From a virus, in the IMG/VR virus record IMGVR_UViG_3300030430_000934, positions 1-37,216 of that record: DNA of 37,216 nucleotides, one strand, 5' to 3'. The notes beneath the pieces were generated by a model. That model did not search any database, was not told the DNA's origin, and saw only the letters and a list, made by a program, of their open reading frames with translations. Shown here one piece after another: positions 1-8,637 of this stretch (within the stretch, counting starts at the first letter, position 1; each line of letters starts with the position of its first letter). The translations under genes were made by a program, and so were the position numbers.

Positions 1-77
1 TCATGTGCGAATGGATTAGACCCATAGAGTGGTCACGACAGGGTTGCTTCTGTCAGGTTTGTGGGGAGTATGTATGA
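1..77 (+). CDS. C-terminal end of a Cys-rich small protein (possibly partial)
   Basis: The frame starting at base 3 is open from the window edge to a TGA at 75-77. It ends in a cysteine cluster with the pattern C-x-C-x-x-C-G, plus one more Cys near the start, which suggests a zinc knuckle. An ATG at base 3 would give a 24-residue peptide, but the gene may equally begin upstream of the window. The stop overlaps the next start in an ATGA (74-77), the coupling used throughout this window, and this is the main reason to believe the frame. Function unknown. Confidence 0.4.
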   Translation, partial: MCEWIRPIEWSRQGCFCQVCGEYV

Positions 78-355
78 AGCAGTGGCTGATTAGAAAGTTG
101 ATTGCCTTCATGGGTAACACATATGTTTGGTTGGACAAGAAGTTGGTTCATCCTGATGGGCCAGTTCTCGGTTTGGAGATAGATGATGACTTTGCTAAGA
201 TGAGCAGGTATGAGTTGTGTTGTCATATAGAGGATAAGTTTGGTTTAGAAAGAGATTCTTTTTGGAAGTTGGAGTCAACACAGAAGATTAGGTTCTGTTG
301 TCAAACTGCTAGGAACATTCTAACCCCCAAGAAAGGTAGAAAGAAGAAATCTTGA
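74..355 (+). CDS. Hypothetical protein, 93 aa
   Basis: The ATG at 74 is preferred over the GTG at 29 because GGGGAG lies just upstream and the start overlaps the preceding TGA. The protein opens with a basic, hydrophobic stretch (MKQWLIRKLIAFMG). The middle is mixed and the C-terminus is strongly basic (KKGRKKKS). Four cysteines occur, two as adjacent pairs (CC near residues 50 and 75). I do not recognise a family. It lacks the MSW tag of the genes that follow, so it may belong to a different functional group. Confidence 0.6.
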   Translation: MKQWLIRKLIAFMGNTYVWLDKKLVHPDGPVLGLEIDDDFAKMSRYELCCHIEDKFGLERDSFWKLESTQKIRFCCQTARNILTPKKGRKKKS

Positions 356-381
356 TAGAACGACACTATCTCGGACGTAGC

Positions 382-636
382 ATGTCGTGGTCAGATGTGT
401 TGAGAAAAAGAGAACTGAAAGATGGTGACATTACAATTAGCCATGAAGAGTGTAAAGACATGGAAAAGAAAATCCTAGCAGAGGTGAAAAAAGAAGGAGG
501 GGCTTTAGGTATGAAGAACCTGAAAGACATCAGCACTCCTAAGAAACTCAAGATGGTTTTGGAGGACATGAAGGAAAGAGGAACAATTCATGAACACGCC
601 AATGGTGATTTCTACACTCATGAACCAAAGAAGTGA
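382..636 (+). CDS. MSW-tagged small protein, winged-helix-like
   Basis: The ATG at 382 is chosen over a TTG at 352 because it places the recurring tag MSWSDVLRKRE at the N-terminus. About 84 residues. After the tag, the pattern suggests a small winged-helix fold: a helix around EKKILAEVKKEGG, a second helix beginning STPKKLKMVLEDM, then a short hairpin-like segment (TIHEHANGDFYTHE). This would fit DNA binding, but it is read by eye only. It is followed closely by another tagged gene. Confidence 0.7.
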   Translation: MSWSDVLRKRELKDGDITISHEECKDMEKKILAEVKKEGGALGMKNLKDISTPKKLKMVLEDMKERGTIHEHANGDFYTHEPKK

Positions 637-641
637 TTGAG

Positions 642-1163
642 ATGAGTTGGCAAGATATCCTGAAAGATATGCATGTTCCAGTCGGGACCGATGCTGAAGA
701 GGAACTTGAGAGAGATGCTCTAAGAAGAGATATTGAAGCGGAGCGTTCGGACTACGATATAAGGATTGATTTCAAAAAGGTTGAAGAAAAGTTGAGGGAG
801 TTAAGAGACATAACTATTCCACAGGATAGGCGAATGTTGGAATTTGTAACTCGTCAAGGATTCAAACATCCAACACTTACTATTGGAAAACTAAACTCTC
901 TTATAAGGAAGATTTATCAGGCCGAGAGAGAACTTGAAAAGGTAAAGAAAGAGGCTAAGGAGTATGCTGATGAGAATCCAAACTACGGCCCTGATGACGT
1001 ATTATTGAATGAGGTATTTGAAGACTCAGATTCAGAATACGCTACTGAAGCGGGTTTCCAAATGCTGATGAACAATCAGTTTGATGGTGAAAATCTTGGT
1101 TTTGGAAGAGGAATAGCAAGAGATGTTAGAGAGTATCAACAATTATTTTTACGAGGAAAGTGA
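642..1163 (+). CDS. MSW-tagged protein, 173 aa, acidic and helical
   Basis: It starts at ATG 642, five bases after the previous stop, with GTGAT just upstream. A GTG at 633 is possible but would put three residues before the tag MSWQDILKDMH. The first 17 bases are the same as at the start of the gene at 14168. The body is highly charged and predicted helical (long Lys/Glu runs around residues 85-110), with an acidic centre and a Gly/Arg-rich end. No known domain is recognised. The tag and location suggest a virion-associated or head-assembly role. Confidence 0.75.
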   Translation: MSWQDILKDMHVPVGTDAEEELERDALRRDIEAERSDYDIRIDFKKVEEKLRELRDITIPQDRRMLEFVTRQGFKHPTLTIGKLNSLIRKIYQAERELEKVKKEAKEYADENPNYGPDDVLLNEVFEDSDSEYATEAGFQMLMNNQFDGENLGFGRGIARDVREYQQLFLRGK

Positions 1164-1226
1164 TTAACAGGATTTTGGTTTTTTGGAAATGTCTTTAGTC
1201 CAAGGTATGTTGTGGAGGTTCAGGTT

Positions 1227-1418
1227 GTGTCATCACTATACGAATCCTCTTGGTTTAATTTACTGCGAGCAGAGGGCGCAGTTACCGCAACCTCCCCCGC
1301 AACACAGGCACTATTCAACATAAGATTCGGGGGAGGAAGAAAGCGTGGTAAAAAGAAAACCCGTAAGAAAACAGAGTCTCACCGTAGACTTGGGGAACGG
1401 TTGGAAAGGGACACTTAA
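1227..1418 (+). CDS. Small basic protein with SW-tag variant
   Basis: GTG at 1227 is favoured because GGAGGT lies seven bases upstream; a GTG at 1212 would place that ribosome site inside the gene. The 63-residue product carries a variant of the shared tag (ESSWFNLLRAEG) near its start. An Ala/Thr-rich linker follows, then a very basic tail (GGGRKRGKKKTRKK). Its last 74 bases overlap the next gene in another frame, whose GGGAGG ribosome site lies within it. Function unknown; the tail suggests nucleic-acid contact. Confidence 0.5.
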   Translation: MSSLYESSWFNLLRAEGAVTATSPATQALFNIRFGGGRKRGKKKTRKKTESHRRLGERLERDT

Positions 1419-2466
1419 CATCGTTCCGTTTAGCACAATGTACGAGTCTTGGGAAAACGCCGCTAAGAACACGACGCTTCCCGACAAGAGTGGTGCTGAT
1501 AACATCTATCAGTTCATTGAAAATATGGGAACAGTTGGGAGAAAGACAGTCAACAGGAAAGGCGAGTCTAAGACGGTGGGTTCCAAAAGTGGACCTCAGA
1601 AGTACATAAGCATGGCTTTGGAGGCAGATAAGAAAGAGACAATAAGCGATGAGGAGGCAAATGCTGTTAAGGAACTCAAGGATTATCTAGAGGGTGAGAA
1701 TAATTCTAACAGTAAAATAAATCCCGCTAACATTCCATTCAGGACTATATCTGGTTTCGATGATGGTGAGGATGGTGAGGGCAGGGTCACTTCTTACACC
1801 ACAGTCTATGGGGATTACAGAACGAAGAAGTATGTCCAGTACAGAAACAAGTACAAGGGGGATAATTTGGATGAGGCAAAAACAAAGTGGTACTCGTTCA
1901 AGAAAGACGGGAAGGCCAAGCCTCCTGTTTGGCAAGCACTGTTTGGGAAGAAGACCGAGAACGATTTCTTTGAGCATGAAAGTCTTTTGGAGATAGCGCA
2001 GAACTACAAGCAGGAGATGGATACTGAACCGTTCAACACAAGTCCAGAGTTTCCCTTGAGGGTTGAGGGCAATGGAACTGCGAAGATGCTGATGGACAAC
2101 GTTCCAAAGTTCAGAGAGTGGGTGGAGAAGTCTGTCGCCAACACTGCTGAATACAAGAGCAAGGGTGGTAACTACAGAAATGAGAAAGCAATGGGTGCTT
2201 TGCTTAAAACTCCGATATCATTGACCGAAGCAGAGGGAGATAAACTGTTAAGACTCATGAAGAAAAGAGTAAATGTCAATTTGACGAAACTGTATGTCAG
2301 GGTTCCAAAGAGACAGATGCTTTACGCAGCAACCCTTGCTTCCAACTATGATGAAAATTACAAGAAGGTAGAGAAATCTATTGTTTCTAGAAAGACAATT
2401 AGAAAATCACAAGAGAAATCGCCTGTTTCTCTAAGTTGGAAGGAAATGATAAAGGTGAGAAGATGA
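1345..2466 (+). CDS. Hypothetical protein with C-terminal SW motif, 373 aa
   Basis: GTG start with a strong GGGAGG ribosome site 7-16 bases upstream. The N-terminus is basic, then alternating hydrophobic residues suggest beta strands (SLTVDLGNGWKGTLNIV). A motif resembling the shared tag occurs at residues 34-41 (ESWENAAK), and another forms the extreme C-terminus (LSWKEMIKVRR, residues 363-373). Having the tag at the end is the reverse of the small proteins around it, as in the protease and the gene at 17582. The middle contains an acidic Gly/Asp-rich stretch and many Lys/Tyr. No enzyme motif is recognised. The stop overlaps the next ATG (ATGA at 2463). Confidence 0.75.
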   Translation: MVKRKPVRKQSLTVDLGNGWKGTLNIVPFSTMYESWENAAKNTTLPDKSGADNIYQFIENMGTVGRKTVNRKGESKTVGSKSGPQKYISMALEADKKETISDEEANAVKELKDYLEGENNSNSKINPANIPFRTISGFDDGEDGEGRVTSYTTVYGDYRTKKYVQYRNKYKGDNLDEAKTKWYSFKKDGKAKPPVWQALFGKKTENDFFEHESLLEIAQNYKQEMDTEPFNTSPEFPLRVEGNGTAKMLMDNVPKFREWVEKSVANTAEYKSKGGNYRNEKAMGALLKTPISLTEAEGDKLLRLMKKRVNVNLTKLYVRVPKRQMLYAATLASNYDENYKKVEKSIVSRKTIRKSQEKSPVSLSWKEMIKVRR

Positions 2467-2555
2467 AGTGTAGAGGAATCATAAAAGTAGATGCAGAGAA
2501 CATGGCAGTTGGCACTTGTTGCCCGTACTGTTTCGGAGATTGTTGGAGTGAGTAG
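2463..2555 (+). CDS. Cysteine-rich mini-protein, 30 aa
   Basis: ATG overlaps the previous stop (ATGA), and its own TAG ends one base before the next gene's ATG, so it is tightly coupled on both sides. The 30 residues end in a compact cysteine cluster (CCPYCFGDCWSE) with another Cys at position 3, consistent with a zinc knuckle. It resembles the Cys-rich peptide end at 1-77 in position and composition. The coupling argues for translation; the function is unknown. Confidence 0.5.
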   Translation: MKCRGIIKVDAENMAVGTCCPYCFGDCWSE

Positions 2556-2556
2556 G

Positions 2557-2847
2557 ATGGATTGGAAAAATGCAATAAGAAAGCAAGATAAATTTACAGA
2601 GGCGACTATTGAAGAATTCGACTTGCAACCCGATGCGTTCAGTCCTCGTAGGCAAGCCTCGATAAATAAATTGAGAACAGCACATTTTGATTTGCTCGAT
2701 TTGATAAATAACTTAGAAGAGTACACATCTCCCGAAGATTTGCAAGAAAATGAAAAAATGTTGAAAGATATCACAACTAAGGAAATAGAGTTGTTAACTA
2801 GAGCATTGAAAGATACAAGTGATTTATTGGAGTTAAAAGTGAAATGA
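2557..2847 (+). CDS. Tagged small helical protein (MDW variant)
   Basis: ATG 2557 is chosen over the longer start at 2491 because it follows the stop of the Cys-rich mini-gene by one base and begins with the tag variant MDWKNAIRKQDK. The 96-residue product is almost entirely charged helix (NKLRTAHFDLLDLINNLEEY and a Lys/Glu-rich C-terminal half), consistent with a coiled coil. No family recognised. Confidence 0.65.
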   Translation: MDWKNAIRKQDKFTEATIEEFDLQPDAFSPRRQASINKLRTAHFDLLDLINNLEEYTSPEDLQENEKMLKDITTKEIELLTRALKDTSDLLELKVK

Positions 2848-2862
2848 TATTAGGTGAGTAAG

Positions 2863-3216
2863 ATGAGTTGGGAAAACACGTTAAAGAAAAAACTAGAACT
2901 GAATGAAGAAGAAATGACGATAGGGTTTGGGAGAGATAAGAGAAGATTTACTCCTGAAGAATTGAAAGAGAGAGCGCAGAAATTGTTAGATAAGTATGAG
3001 AAAATTGAAGGAGCGGGGTTGTATGGTTTCATAGAGCCAAGTCCGTTTGTTTTCAGTAAAGAGTATGGAGAAATCGATAAATTATTACAGAGAATTGTAG
3101 AAAGATTAGAGGATGCTAGTGGTCTTACCGCAGAGATGGAAGAGGAAGATAGACAAAGAATGTCACATCCTGATTACAATCCCGACTTTCAATCAAATGA
3201 GCCTTATTTTTATTAA
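2863..3216 (+). CDS. MSW-tagged protein, 117 aa
   Basis: It starts at ATG 2863 with AGGTGAG immediately upstream; the in-frame GTG at 2854 lies within that ribosome site. The N-terminus is MSWENTLKKKLELNEEE. The rest is a charged helical region (FTPEELKERAQKLLDKYEK) and an acidic C-terminal third. No domain is recognised. Confidence 0.7.
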   Translation: MSWENTLKKKLELNEEEMTIGFGRDKRRFTPEELKERAQKLLDKYEKIEGAGLYGFIEPSPFVFSKEYGEIDKLLQRIVERLEDASGLTAEMEEEDRQRMSHPDYNPDFQSNEPYFY

Positions 3217-3233
3217 CAAAGGAAGATGAAAAC

Positions 3234-3890
3234 ATGATTACGAGAAAGCGTTGTCCTCTTTGTATGCATGAGGATAGGAGTCAACTTGAGGCTGATTTGG
3301 AAGCCATGAGTTACACAGCAGACGCTTTGGACCGACAGATGAACTGGAAGAGTGGCACATCAGCAAGACATCAGAGAAACCACATGGGAGGATATGTTGA
3401 TTCGGAGAATCCTAGTTGCAAATTATGCGTCTATGAGAATAGGGCCGAGATGGAGCGCAGGTTGTATGAGGGTGAGATATCACCATTGGCCGCATCTAGA
3501 ATTCTAGATTGCACAGAGGAACAAGTCATTCGACATGTGAAAAAGCATCTCAAGCCAATCGTTCAGAAGTCTGCTGCAAACATGATTGCCAAGCAGGAGG
3601 TTGACGAGATTGAAACGCTAAGTGCGAACATCACTAGATTGGAGCAGAAAATCGACACGCTGTTCAGTGAAGATTCCACTGACCCCAAGTACATTGACTC
3701 ATTGACTAAACTGGCTAAGGAGGTTCGTGAGTCACTACGATACCTGCTAGAGTTCAAGGGCAAACTGGTGCATAAGAGGCAAGACACAATCATCGTTCAT
3801 CAGATGCAAGTCATCAAGGAGGTTCTAGCGCAGAATCATCCTGATGTTTGGTTGGATGTCAGAAAACAAATGGAGGAGAAGTTACAATGA
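3234..3890 (+). CDS. Tandem zinc-finger DNA-binding protein, candidate small terminase subunit
   Basis: The protein contains two copies of a C-x-x-C ... H-x-x-x-H unit. The first uses C7, C10, H46 and H50; the second uses C62, C65, H101 and H105. The second unit includes a helix-turn-helix-like stretch (ASRILDCTEEQVIRHVKKHL). The C-terminal half is a long helix that could form oligomers, ending in a region (QVIKEVLAQNHPDVWLDVRK) of a kind seen in phage packaging proteins. From established knowledge, proteins of this type often recognise viral DNA; a small terminase role is my inference, supported by location upstream of the large terminase. It could instead be a transcription regulator. It lacks the MSW tag. 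The stop overlaps the next ATG. Confidence 0.7.
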   Translation: MITRKRCPLCMHEDRSQLEADLEAMSYTADALDRQMNWKSGTSARHQRNHMGGYVDSENPSCKLCVYENRAEMERRLYEGEISPLAASRILDCTEEQVIRHVKKHLKPIVQKSAANMIAKQEVDEIETLSANITRLEQKIDTLFSEDSTDPKYIDSLTKLAKEVRESLRYLLEFKGKLVHKRQDTIIVHQMQVIKEVLAQNHPDVWLDVRKQMEEKLQ

Positions 3891-4192
3891 GTTGGAAAGA
3901 AATAGTAAAAATGAAAAATAAATATGGAGAGACTGTACGCCAAAGTGAGAAAAAATATTTGTTTAAAATTCTAGAAGAATTTTTGGATGAAGAAAGGGAT
4001 TTAGTTGGTTCAATGGGAGTGGCATTTCAAGTTGCTATCAGAATGGACAAATACTTTGATGACAATAGCGAGGTTGTTAATCAAGCAAATAAATTGAAAG
4101 AGGCAATTGATTTGGCTGAACAAGAGGCCTACAAATTACAAGCACTATTAAAGAATAAATATGTAGGTGAAGGTAATCTATTGGAAGAATAA
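3887..4192 (+). CDS. MSW-tagged small helical protein, 101 aa
   Basis: Starts at ATG 3887, overlapping the zinc-finger gene's stop by four bases, with GGAGGAG upstream. A start at 3848 would lie well inside the previous gene. N-terminus MSWKEIVKMKNKYG. The remainder is helical and charged, with an Asn/Lys/Glu-rich second half. No recognised domain; likely a coiled-coil or accessory virion protein. Confidence 0.75.
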   Translation: MSWKEIVKMKNKYGETVRQSEKKYLFKILEEFLDEERDLVGSMGVAFQVAIRMDKYFDDNSEVVNQANKLKEAIDLAEQEAYKLQALLKNKYVGEGNLLEE

Positions 4193-4205
4193 TTGAGGAA
4201 TTGCA

Positions 4206-4505
4206 ATGAGTTGGCAAACTATTCTTAAAGAAGAAGAACTAGAAGTTTTTTGGGATTCAAAGGATGGAAAGGCATACGCAGAAGTTTTCTATGAGCAAGG
4301 TTATTGGGGAATTATGTGGTTTCATCATGATGGAGAAAAAAGAAAGGGGTTGGGAGAAAAATACCTAAGAGAACTGGTTGAACACTTGCTTTCAATAAAG
4401 GATGCAGAAATAGAGGCTGATGGAACTTTACCCGATGTAGATGGATTTTGGGATAAAATGAGAGAGAAAAATATTATTGATTCAATTAGAAGAAGAGGAC
4501 AGTAG
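4206..4505 (+). CDS. MSW-tagged GNAT-like small protein
   Basis: 99 residues beginning MSWQTILKEEEL. After the tag, the arrangement resembles a short GNAT acetyltransferase core: a strand (GKAYAEVFYEQGYWGIMWF), then a turn and helix with an acetyl-CoA-loop-like pattern (K-R-K-G-L-G-E-K-Y, residues 45-53), then a late segment (GFWDKMREKNI) like the FWEK-type end of GNAT proteins. It is far shorter than a usual GNAT enzyme (about 140-160 aa), so activity is doubtful. The resemblance is by eye. Confidence 0.6.
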   Translation: MSWQTILKEEELEVFWDSKDGKAYAEVFYEQGYWGIMWFHHDGEKRKGLGEKYLRELVEHLLSIKDAEIEADGTLPDVDGFWDKMREKNIIDSIRRRGQ

Positions 4506-4516
4506 AGGAAATTACA

Positions 4517-6118
4517 ATGAGTTGGAGAACCATCCTTTCTAAGAAGGAGCATGAAGATGCAATTCCTAACTACATCACTGAGGTCTATGTCAAACTCCCT
4601 GCTGATAATATGAAGAAGAGAATAGCAGAGGCAGTGACTAGGGACGATGAGACTTGGGAGGAGTTCAAGAGAGATTTAGTGGAAGAGGGAACCTCTCAGC
4701 GTGTGTTCATCAAATCTATTGAGTTTGTTAAGAGGCTGTTTAGTCAAGAAATTATAGATGGAGTAGGCTCAGGGCGCAAGAAGAAATACTCTACAAAGGG
4801 ATTCTCTGATTCCCCTGTTAAGGACGATGCTCTTCGTAGGCTTAACGACTTCAAGCCTAGAAGGAGTAACGTCAAAAACACTAGGGAATCCTTGAATGTA
4901 GACTTCAAGAGGTTGATTGATGAGAAGGATATCGATACGCTGTTGACGAAACTACAGAGGACGATAGTAGTCGAGTCGAAACAGCCATTGCTCTATCCCG
5001 AAGGAGAGGAAAAGAAGGATACTAAAACCCCAAGCAGATTTCGTGCGTTCCTGAAGAAGGAGCCTGAGTATGCGAGGAAACTCCTGACAATGAAACTCAA
5101 GGATGACGAGAAGCAAATTCTGATGATAGCGTTCCCAAGAGGTACTCCATATCCAGAGATTAAGGACTTCAGGGAGCCGAACGAAGCAGATGTCTCCAAG
5201 TTCCTTGAGCATCTACTGCAAAACGTCTCAGGAAATGACAAATATCGGTTCATCAATGAGGACAATGCAACCAGTCGTTCTCTGAAAGCACTATTCCCTA
5301 GTGGCACGAAGACATTCCTACCTGCTGTCAGATTCATCGTAGAGAAGGATGCGTTCGACACCTCTGCCTTGAGGAGCAGAAAAAGAGTTGGAACAACAAA
5401 CGTAATGCGAGAGAAGTTGTTCTCTGACATAACAAGCGATAAGGATGTCCCAATAGAAATCAAGACCAAATACGAGGAGTTGAAGGACAAGGTTCCTAGA
5501 GATGTGAGAAATACCAAGGAGTATATTTTCAATCAGATAAAGGCTGACTCAGAACTCGGTCCGATACTAGATAGGTATCTTGAGGAGAGCATCAGTGCAT
5601 TGTTCCTCAACGTGGTTGACAGGATAACCGAGTTACCGGAGGACGAGTACAAGGAGATTCTAGAGATAATAGAGGATGAGGACGTTATTGAGTTCAACAA
5701 GATTCTAGGGACAGAGTTCACAAAGGACCAACTGGAAAAATACATAAAACAAGGTCTTCTTGAACAGGCAAGAAAGCCATTGGAGAATCCATTCAAACAA
5801 GATGAATTCAAGGAAAACGTTTCCAAGGGAAGAATCAGCAAGGTTCTCGATGCCTCTAGTGTGGTCGTTGCATTGGAGAAGATGGCTGATTTGTTTGTTT
5901 CAGGTGAAGACCACTTAGATACCTTTGACTATGTTCAAGGGGATATAGATGAGAGTGAGTTACTGGAAAACGTGGAGAAGGAATACAAGACAATCAGAGA
6001 TGCCTTCTTCGATGAGGTCAAAAAAACTATGGTCAAGACATTGGAAGAAGGAACAAAAATAAACGCCAAGGGAGAGCCGTACCTAAAGTTAGTCGAGTTA
6101 TTAGATGCAAAGGAGTGA
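4517..6118 (+). CDS. Large MSW-tagged protein of unknown function, 533 aa
   Basis: It begins MSWRTILSKKEHED, so the shared tag is not limited to very small proteins. The body is rich in Lys, Glu and Asp, mostly helical, with a basic patch around residues 80-120 (GSGRKKKYSTKG) and very acidic segments near residue 390 (EIIEDEDVIEF). No catalytic motif was recognised. It is followed within a few bases by another large unknown protein; both lie just ahead of the terminase. An internal virion or head protein is possible but inferred only from context. Confidence 0.75.
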   Translation: MSWRTILSKKEHEDAIPNYITEVYVKLPADNMKKRIAEAVTRDDETWEEFKRDLVEEGTSQRVFIKSIEFVKRLFSQEIIDGVGSGRKKKYSTKGFSDSPVKDDALRRLNDFKPRRSNVKNTRESLNVDFKRLIDEKDIDTLLTKLQRTIVVESKQPLLYPEGEEKKDTKTPSRFRAFLKKEPEYARKLLTMKLKDDEKQILMIAFPRGTPYPEIKDFREPNEADVSKFLEHLLQNVSGNDKYRFINEDNATSRSLKALFPSGTKTFLPAVRFIVEKDAFDTSALRSRKRVGTTNVMREKLFSDITSDKDVPIEIKTKYEELKDKVPRDVRNTKEYIFNQIKADSELGPILDRYLEESISALFLNVVDRITELPEDEYKEILEIIEDEDVIEFNKILGTEFTKDQLEKYIKQGLLEQARKPLENPFKQDEFKENVSKGRISKVLDASSVVVALEKMADLFVSGEDHLDTFDYVQGDIDESELLENVEKEYKTIRDAFFDEVKKTMVKTLEEGTKINAKGEPYLKLVELLDAKE

Positions 6119-6122
6119 TACG

Positions 6123-8633
6123 ATGGATGAACAGTTTGCAGTTTTCATGAGGGGTGGATTAGACGCTCTCGCCGATGAGTTTTACAATGGCAACACAAGA
6201 GAGGCTAGAACCGAGGGAGTTAGGAAATTCGTAGACAAGGAACTTCTCTTCAACTTCCTAGAGGCTAACGATGTATCCACCAGAGCGATACCCCTAGACA
6301 AGAGAACCAATTCATCTCCAATCCTACTTAGGGAAGAGGGAGGAAAGGTCGGACTACAACCCTACTTCAGTGCTGGTACGGATTTTCAAAGACAATCAAT
6401 GTTGATTGACATGATTAAGACGAAGTACAATTCGGACTTCTTTGATAGGCTGAAGAAAAGCGTAACCACATCAATGCTCAATCATCTATTGGAAAAGGCA
6501 GTAGTCATAGGAGCCAGTGAACTAACTGCTGGTGCTGGTAAAAGAGTACAACTTACTGGTGCTGAGAAAGACAGGCTCCTCAATAACGCATTGAGTATGT
6601 TTAGGGGGAGGAGGGGAAAGGAGATTGACTATAGAATATTGAACAATCCAATACCTGATTCAGAGATTAGACTTCAACGAGGAAAGTTCTCGTTCAGAGA
6701 AAAGCAGAATGCTTTAGTCACTTTGAAGAACCAACCTAGTGATAGGAAGGAGGCACTAGCACCATACATTGCAATTCTTGAGAGGGATGTTGGAAAGGAA
6801 GAATCTGAGGATTTTGCGCTTACTAGATTGGATGTTTCAAACTTCATTGGCAAGTATGACTTGAAGGGCATGAAAAATCGAGAGGCAATCTACGATTATT
6901 GGGAGACGGTAAATGAGGATTGGAAACCGTTTCAAACTGCATTCGACAATTTTATGGAAAAGGCTAGAAAAACGGTTGAAAGGGATAGCGAACTTCATGA
7001 CATACTGTTTGGTAACAAGGGGATTGGAGCAGTAGAAGTTGAGAAAATGAAATATGTCATACCATATCAAGCAAGTAAGATGAGTAAGATTGCCTCTGAT
7101 GACTTGAGTGTTGTCGCATTGGATGACTTTTTTGATGAGGCAAAGATGTTTCCAAAGGGCAAGGTCAAAGTGATAGAGGAAGCAACATATCGTAGGGTCT
7201 TCGACAGAGAAGGCAAAGACATGGGAATTCAGGGAGAGGCAGCCATAGCAGAGCAAGAGGAGGAGGAGAGAAGACTTAGGGAGGCCGTTGATACTCTAAT
7301 TGAAGCAGATGTGGACCCCATCTATGCTTATCTTGTTGCAAGCAACGCATCAGGATTAATATCCTCACCAACGACAGAGAAAGAATTCAGGAGACTAAGA
7401 AGTAGACTGAAGAAGGAGGCAATACTAATCGGACTTGGTAAGAACGTGAGGAACAAACTAGAGAAGTATCTAGATGACCTGTCATTAGCAACAGTTGTCG
7501 AGGGAAGAAAGGAGTTCTTTTTACCTTACCAAGCAGAATTGCACAACGCAGCAACAACGAAAGAAGAGCCGCCGTCTAACTCTGAGATAGAAAAATTCCT
7601 AGAGGGAATGTCCAGTTTGATATCTGGAACTGGTATCGACAGACCAAGAGGTGCAGCGAGTGCCGCTGTTACGAGAGAGAGTAGAGCAACCTCATCGTTT
7701 GGTGAAGGAGCGACTGCGCCTTTTGGTGGCACTGGTAAAACACAACTAAAGAATCTCAAAGATGCAAAACTAGACTCTCTATTCAATAAACTGCGAAAGG
7801 CGACGAATGACTATTTCATTGTGCCATCTAGAAGCACATTGAAACCATTGGCTAACAGATTTGAGTGGGTAACAGGTCAGACGACTTTCATAATTGCAGG
7901 AGACAGTGTGAAAGACCCATTCATCGAACTACTCAGAAGGGAGGTTGGAGAGGAAGGACAAACTGTGATACTAGACATTGAGCAGATTAGAGACATAAAG
8001 AACTTCTTGAGCAGGATGTCTGGATTACTACTTAGGTCAGATAGGGTAAAGTTAAGACAGCAGATGAAGAACTTCTTCGATGTCATATCTGAGATATACA
8101 ATGGTAAGAGAGAAAAAGACATAGAGGTGGAGTTGGGTAACTTCCTTCATCAGCGTCTTGAGGATAACAATCTAGCCCCTATGAAATTCATAACAAAAAA
8201 CACTGATGAGTTAGCAGAGGATTATGCCCTTGAGAAGATGTATCCCTTTGAGGCAATATACGAGCATCTGATGTTCAAGAGAGAGATATACGCAAGGAGT
8301 CTAGGAAGAGCGGCTGACAATTTGATTAGTGATATAGACGGTTTAGAATCAAAACTAAACATTGCAAAGGCAGATGAGCAATCCATGATTCTACAGGCTC
8401 ATGATGCAATTAGAAAGATGCTGAAGAAACCAGTCTATCACGCTTTCAATGATGTAGACGATTATGATGACATCCAAGGAACGATAGAACTAATGAAGTC
8501 AAACTACAACACAGATATCACCGCAATAGAGATAGAGAGCATAGTATCTGAGTTTGACTCAATGAGTAATCTAAGCAAGAAATATGGAATCTCAACAGAG
8601 GGGGTCTATTTCCTCAAAGCAACATACAGGTGA
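6123..8633 (+). CDS. Very large hypothetical viral protein, 836 aa
   Basis: The ATG at 6123 has GGAGTGAT just upstream and is preferred over the ATG at 6105, which lies in the preceding gene. This is the second-largest gene in the window after the ligase. The sequence is mainly helical and charged. A low-complexity Gly/Ala/Ser/Thr segment around residues 520-550 (GEGATAPFGGTGKTQ) may separate two halves. GGTGKT there resembles a P-loop only superficially, with no hydrophobic strand before it, so I do not call an ATPase. It lacks the MSW tag. Its position before the terminase suggests a structural or ejected protein, but nothing in it proves this. Confidence 0.7.
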   Translation: MDEQFAVFMRGGLDALADEFYNGNTREARTEGVRKFVDKELLFNFLEANDVSTRAIPLDKRTNSSPILLREEGGKVGLQPYFSAGTDFQRQSMLIDMIKTKYNSDFFDRLKKSVTTSMLNHLLEKAVVIGASELTAGAGKRVQLTGAEKDRLLNNALSMFRGRRGKEIDYRILNNPIPDSEIRLQRGKFSFREKQNALVTLKNQPSDRKEALAPYIAILERDVGKEESEDFALTRLDVSNFIGKYDLKGMKNREAIYDYWETVNEDWKPFQTAFDNFMEKARKTVERDSELHDILFGNKGIGAVEVEKMKYVIPYQASKMSKIASDDLSVVALDDFFDEAKMFPKGKVKVIEEATYRRVFDREGKDMGIQGEAAIAEQEEEERRLREAVDTLIEADVDPIYAYLVASNASGLISSPTTEKEFRRLRSRLKKEAILIGLGKNVRNKLEKYLDDLSLATVVEGRKEFFLPYQAELHNAATTKEEPPSNSEIEKFLEGMSSLISGTGIDRPRGAASAAVTRESRATSSFGEGATAPFGGTGKTQLKNLKDAKLDSLFNKLRKATNDYFIVPSRSTLKPLANRFEWVTGQTTFIIAGDSVKDPFIELLRREVGEEGQTVILDIEQIRDIKNFLSRMSGLLLRSDRVKLRQQMKNFFDVISEIYNGKREKDIEVELGNFLHQRLEDNNLAPMKFITKNTDELAEDYALEKMYPFEAIYEHLMFKREIYARSLGRAADNLISDIDGLESKLNIAKADEQSMILQAHDAIRKMLKKPVYHAFNDVDDYDDIQGTIELMKSNYNTDITAIEIESIVSEFDSMSNLSKKYGISTEGVYFLKATYR

Positions 8634-8637
8634 GGAA

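Noticed and set aside
3339-3356. Another tag copy (MNWKSG) in the zinc-finger protein
   Set aside because: It is internal, lacks the hydrophobic pair and Lys at the expected spacing, and is probably chance.
7711-7746. P-loop ATPase in the 836-aa protein (GGTGKT)
   Set aside because: It lies in a low-complexity Gly/Ser/Thr stretch with no preceding hydrophobic strand and no partner Walker B motif.
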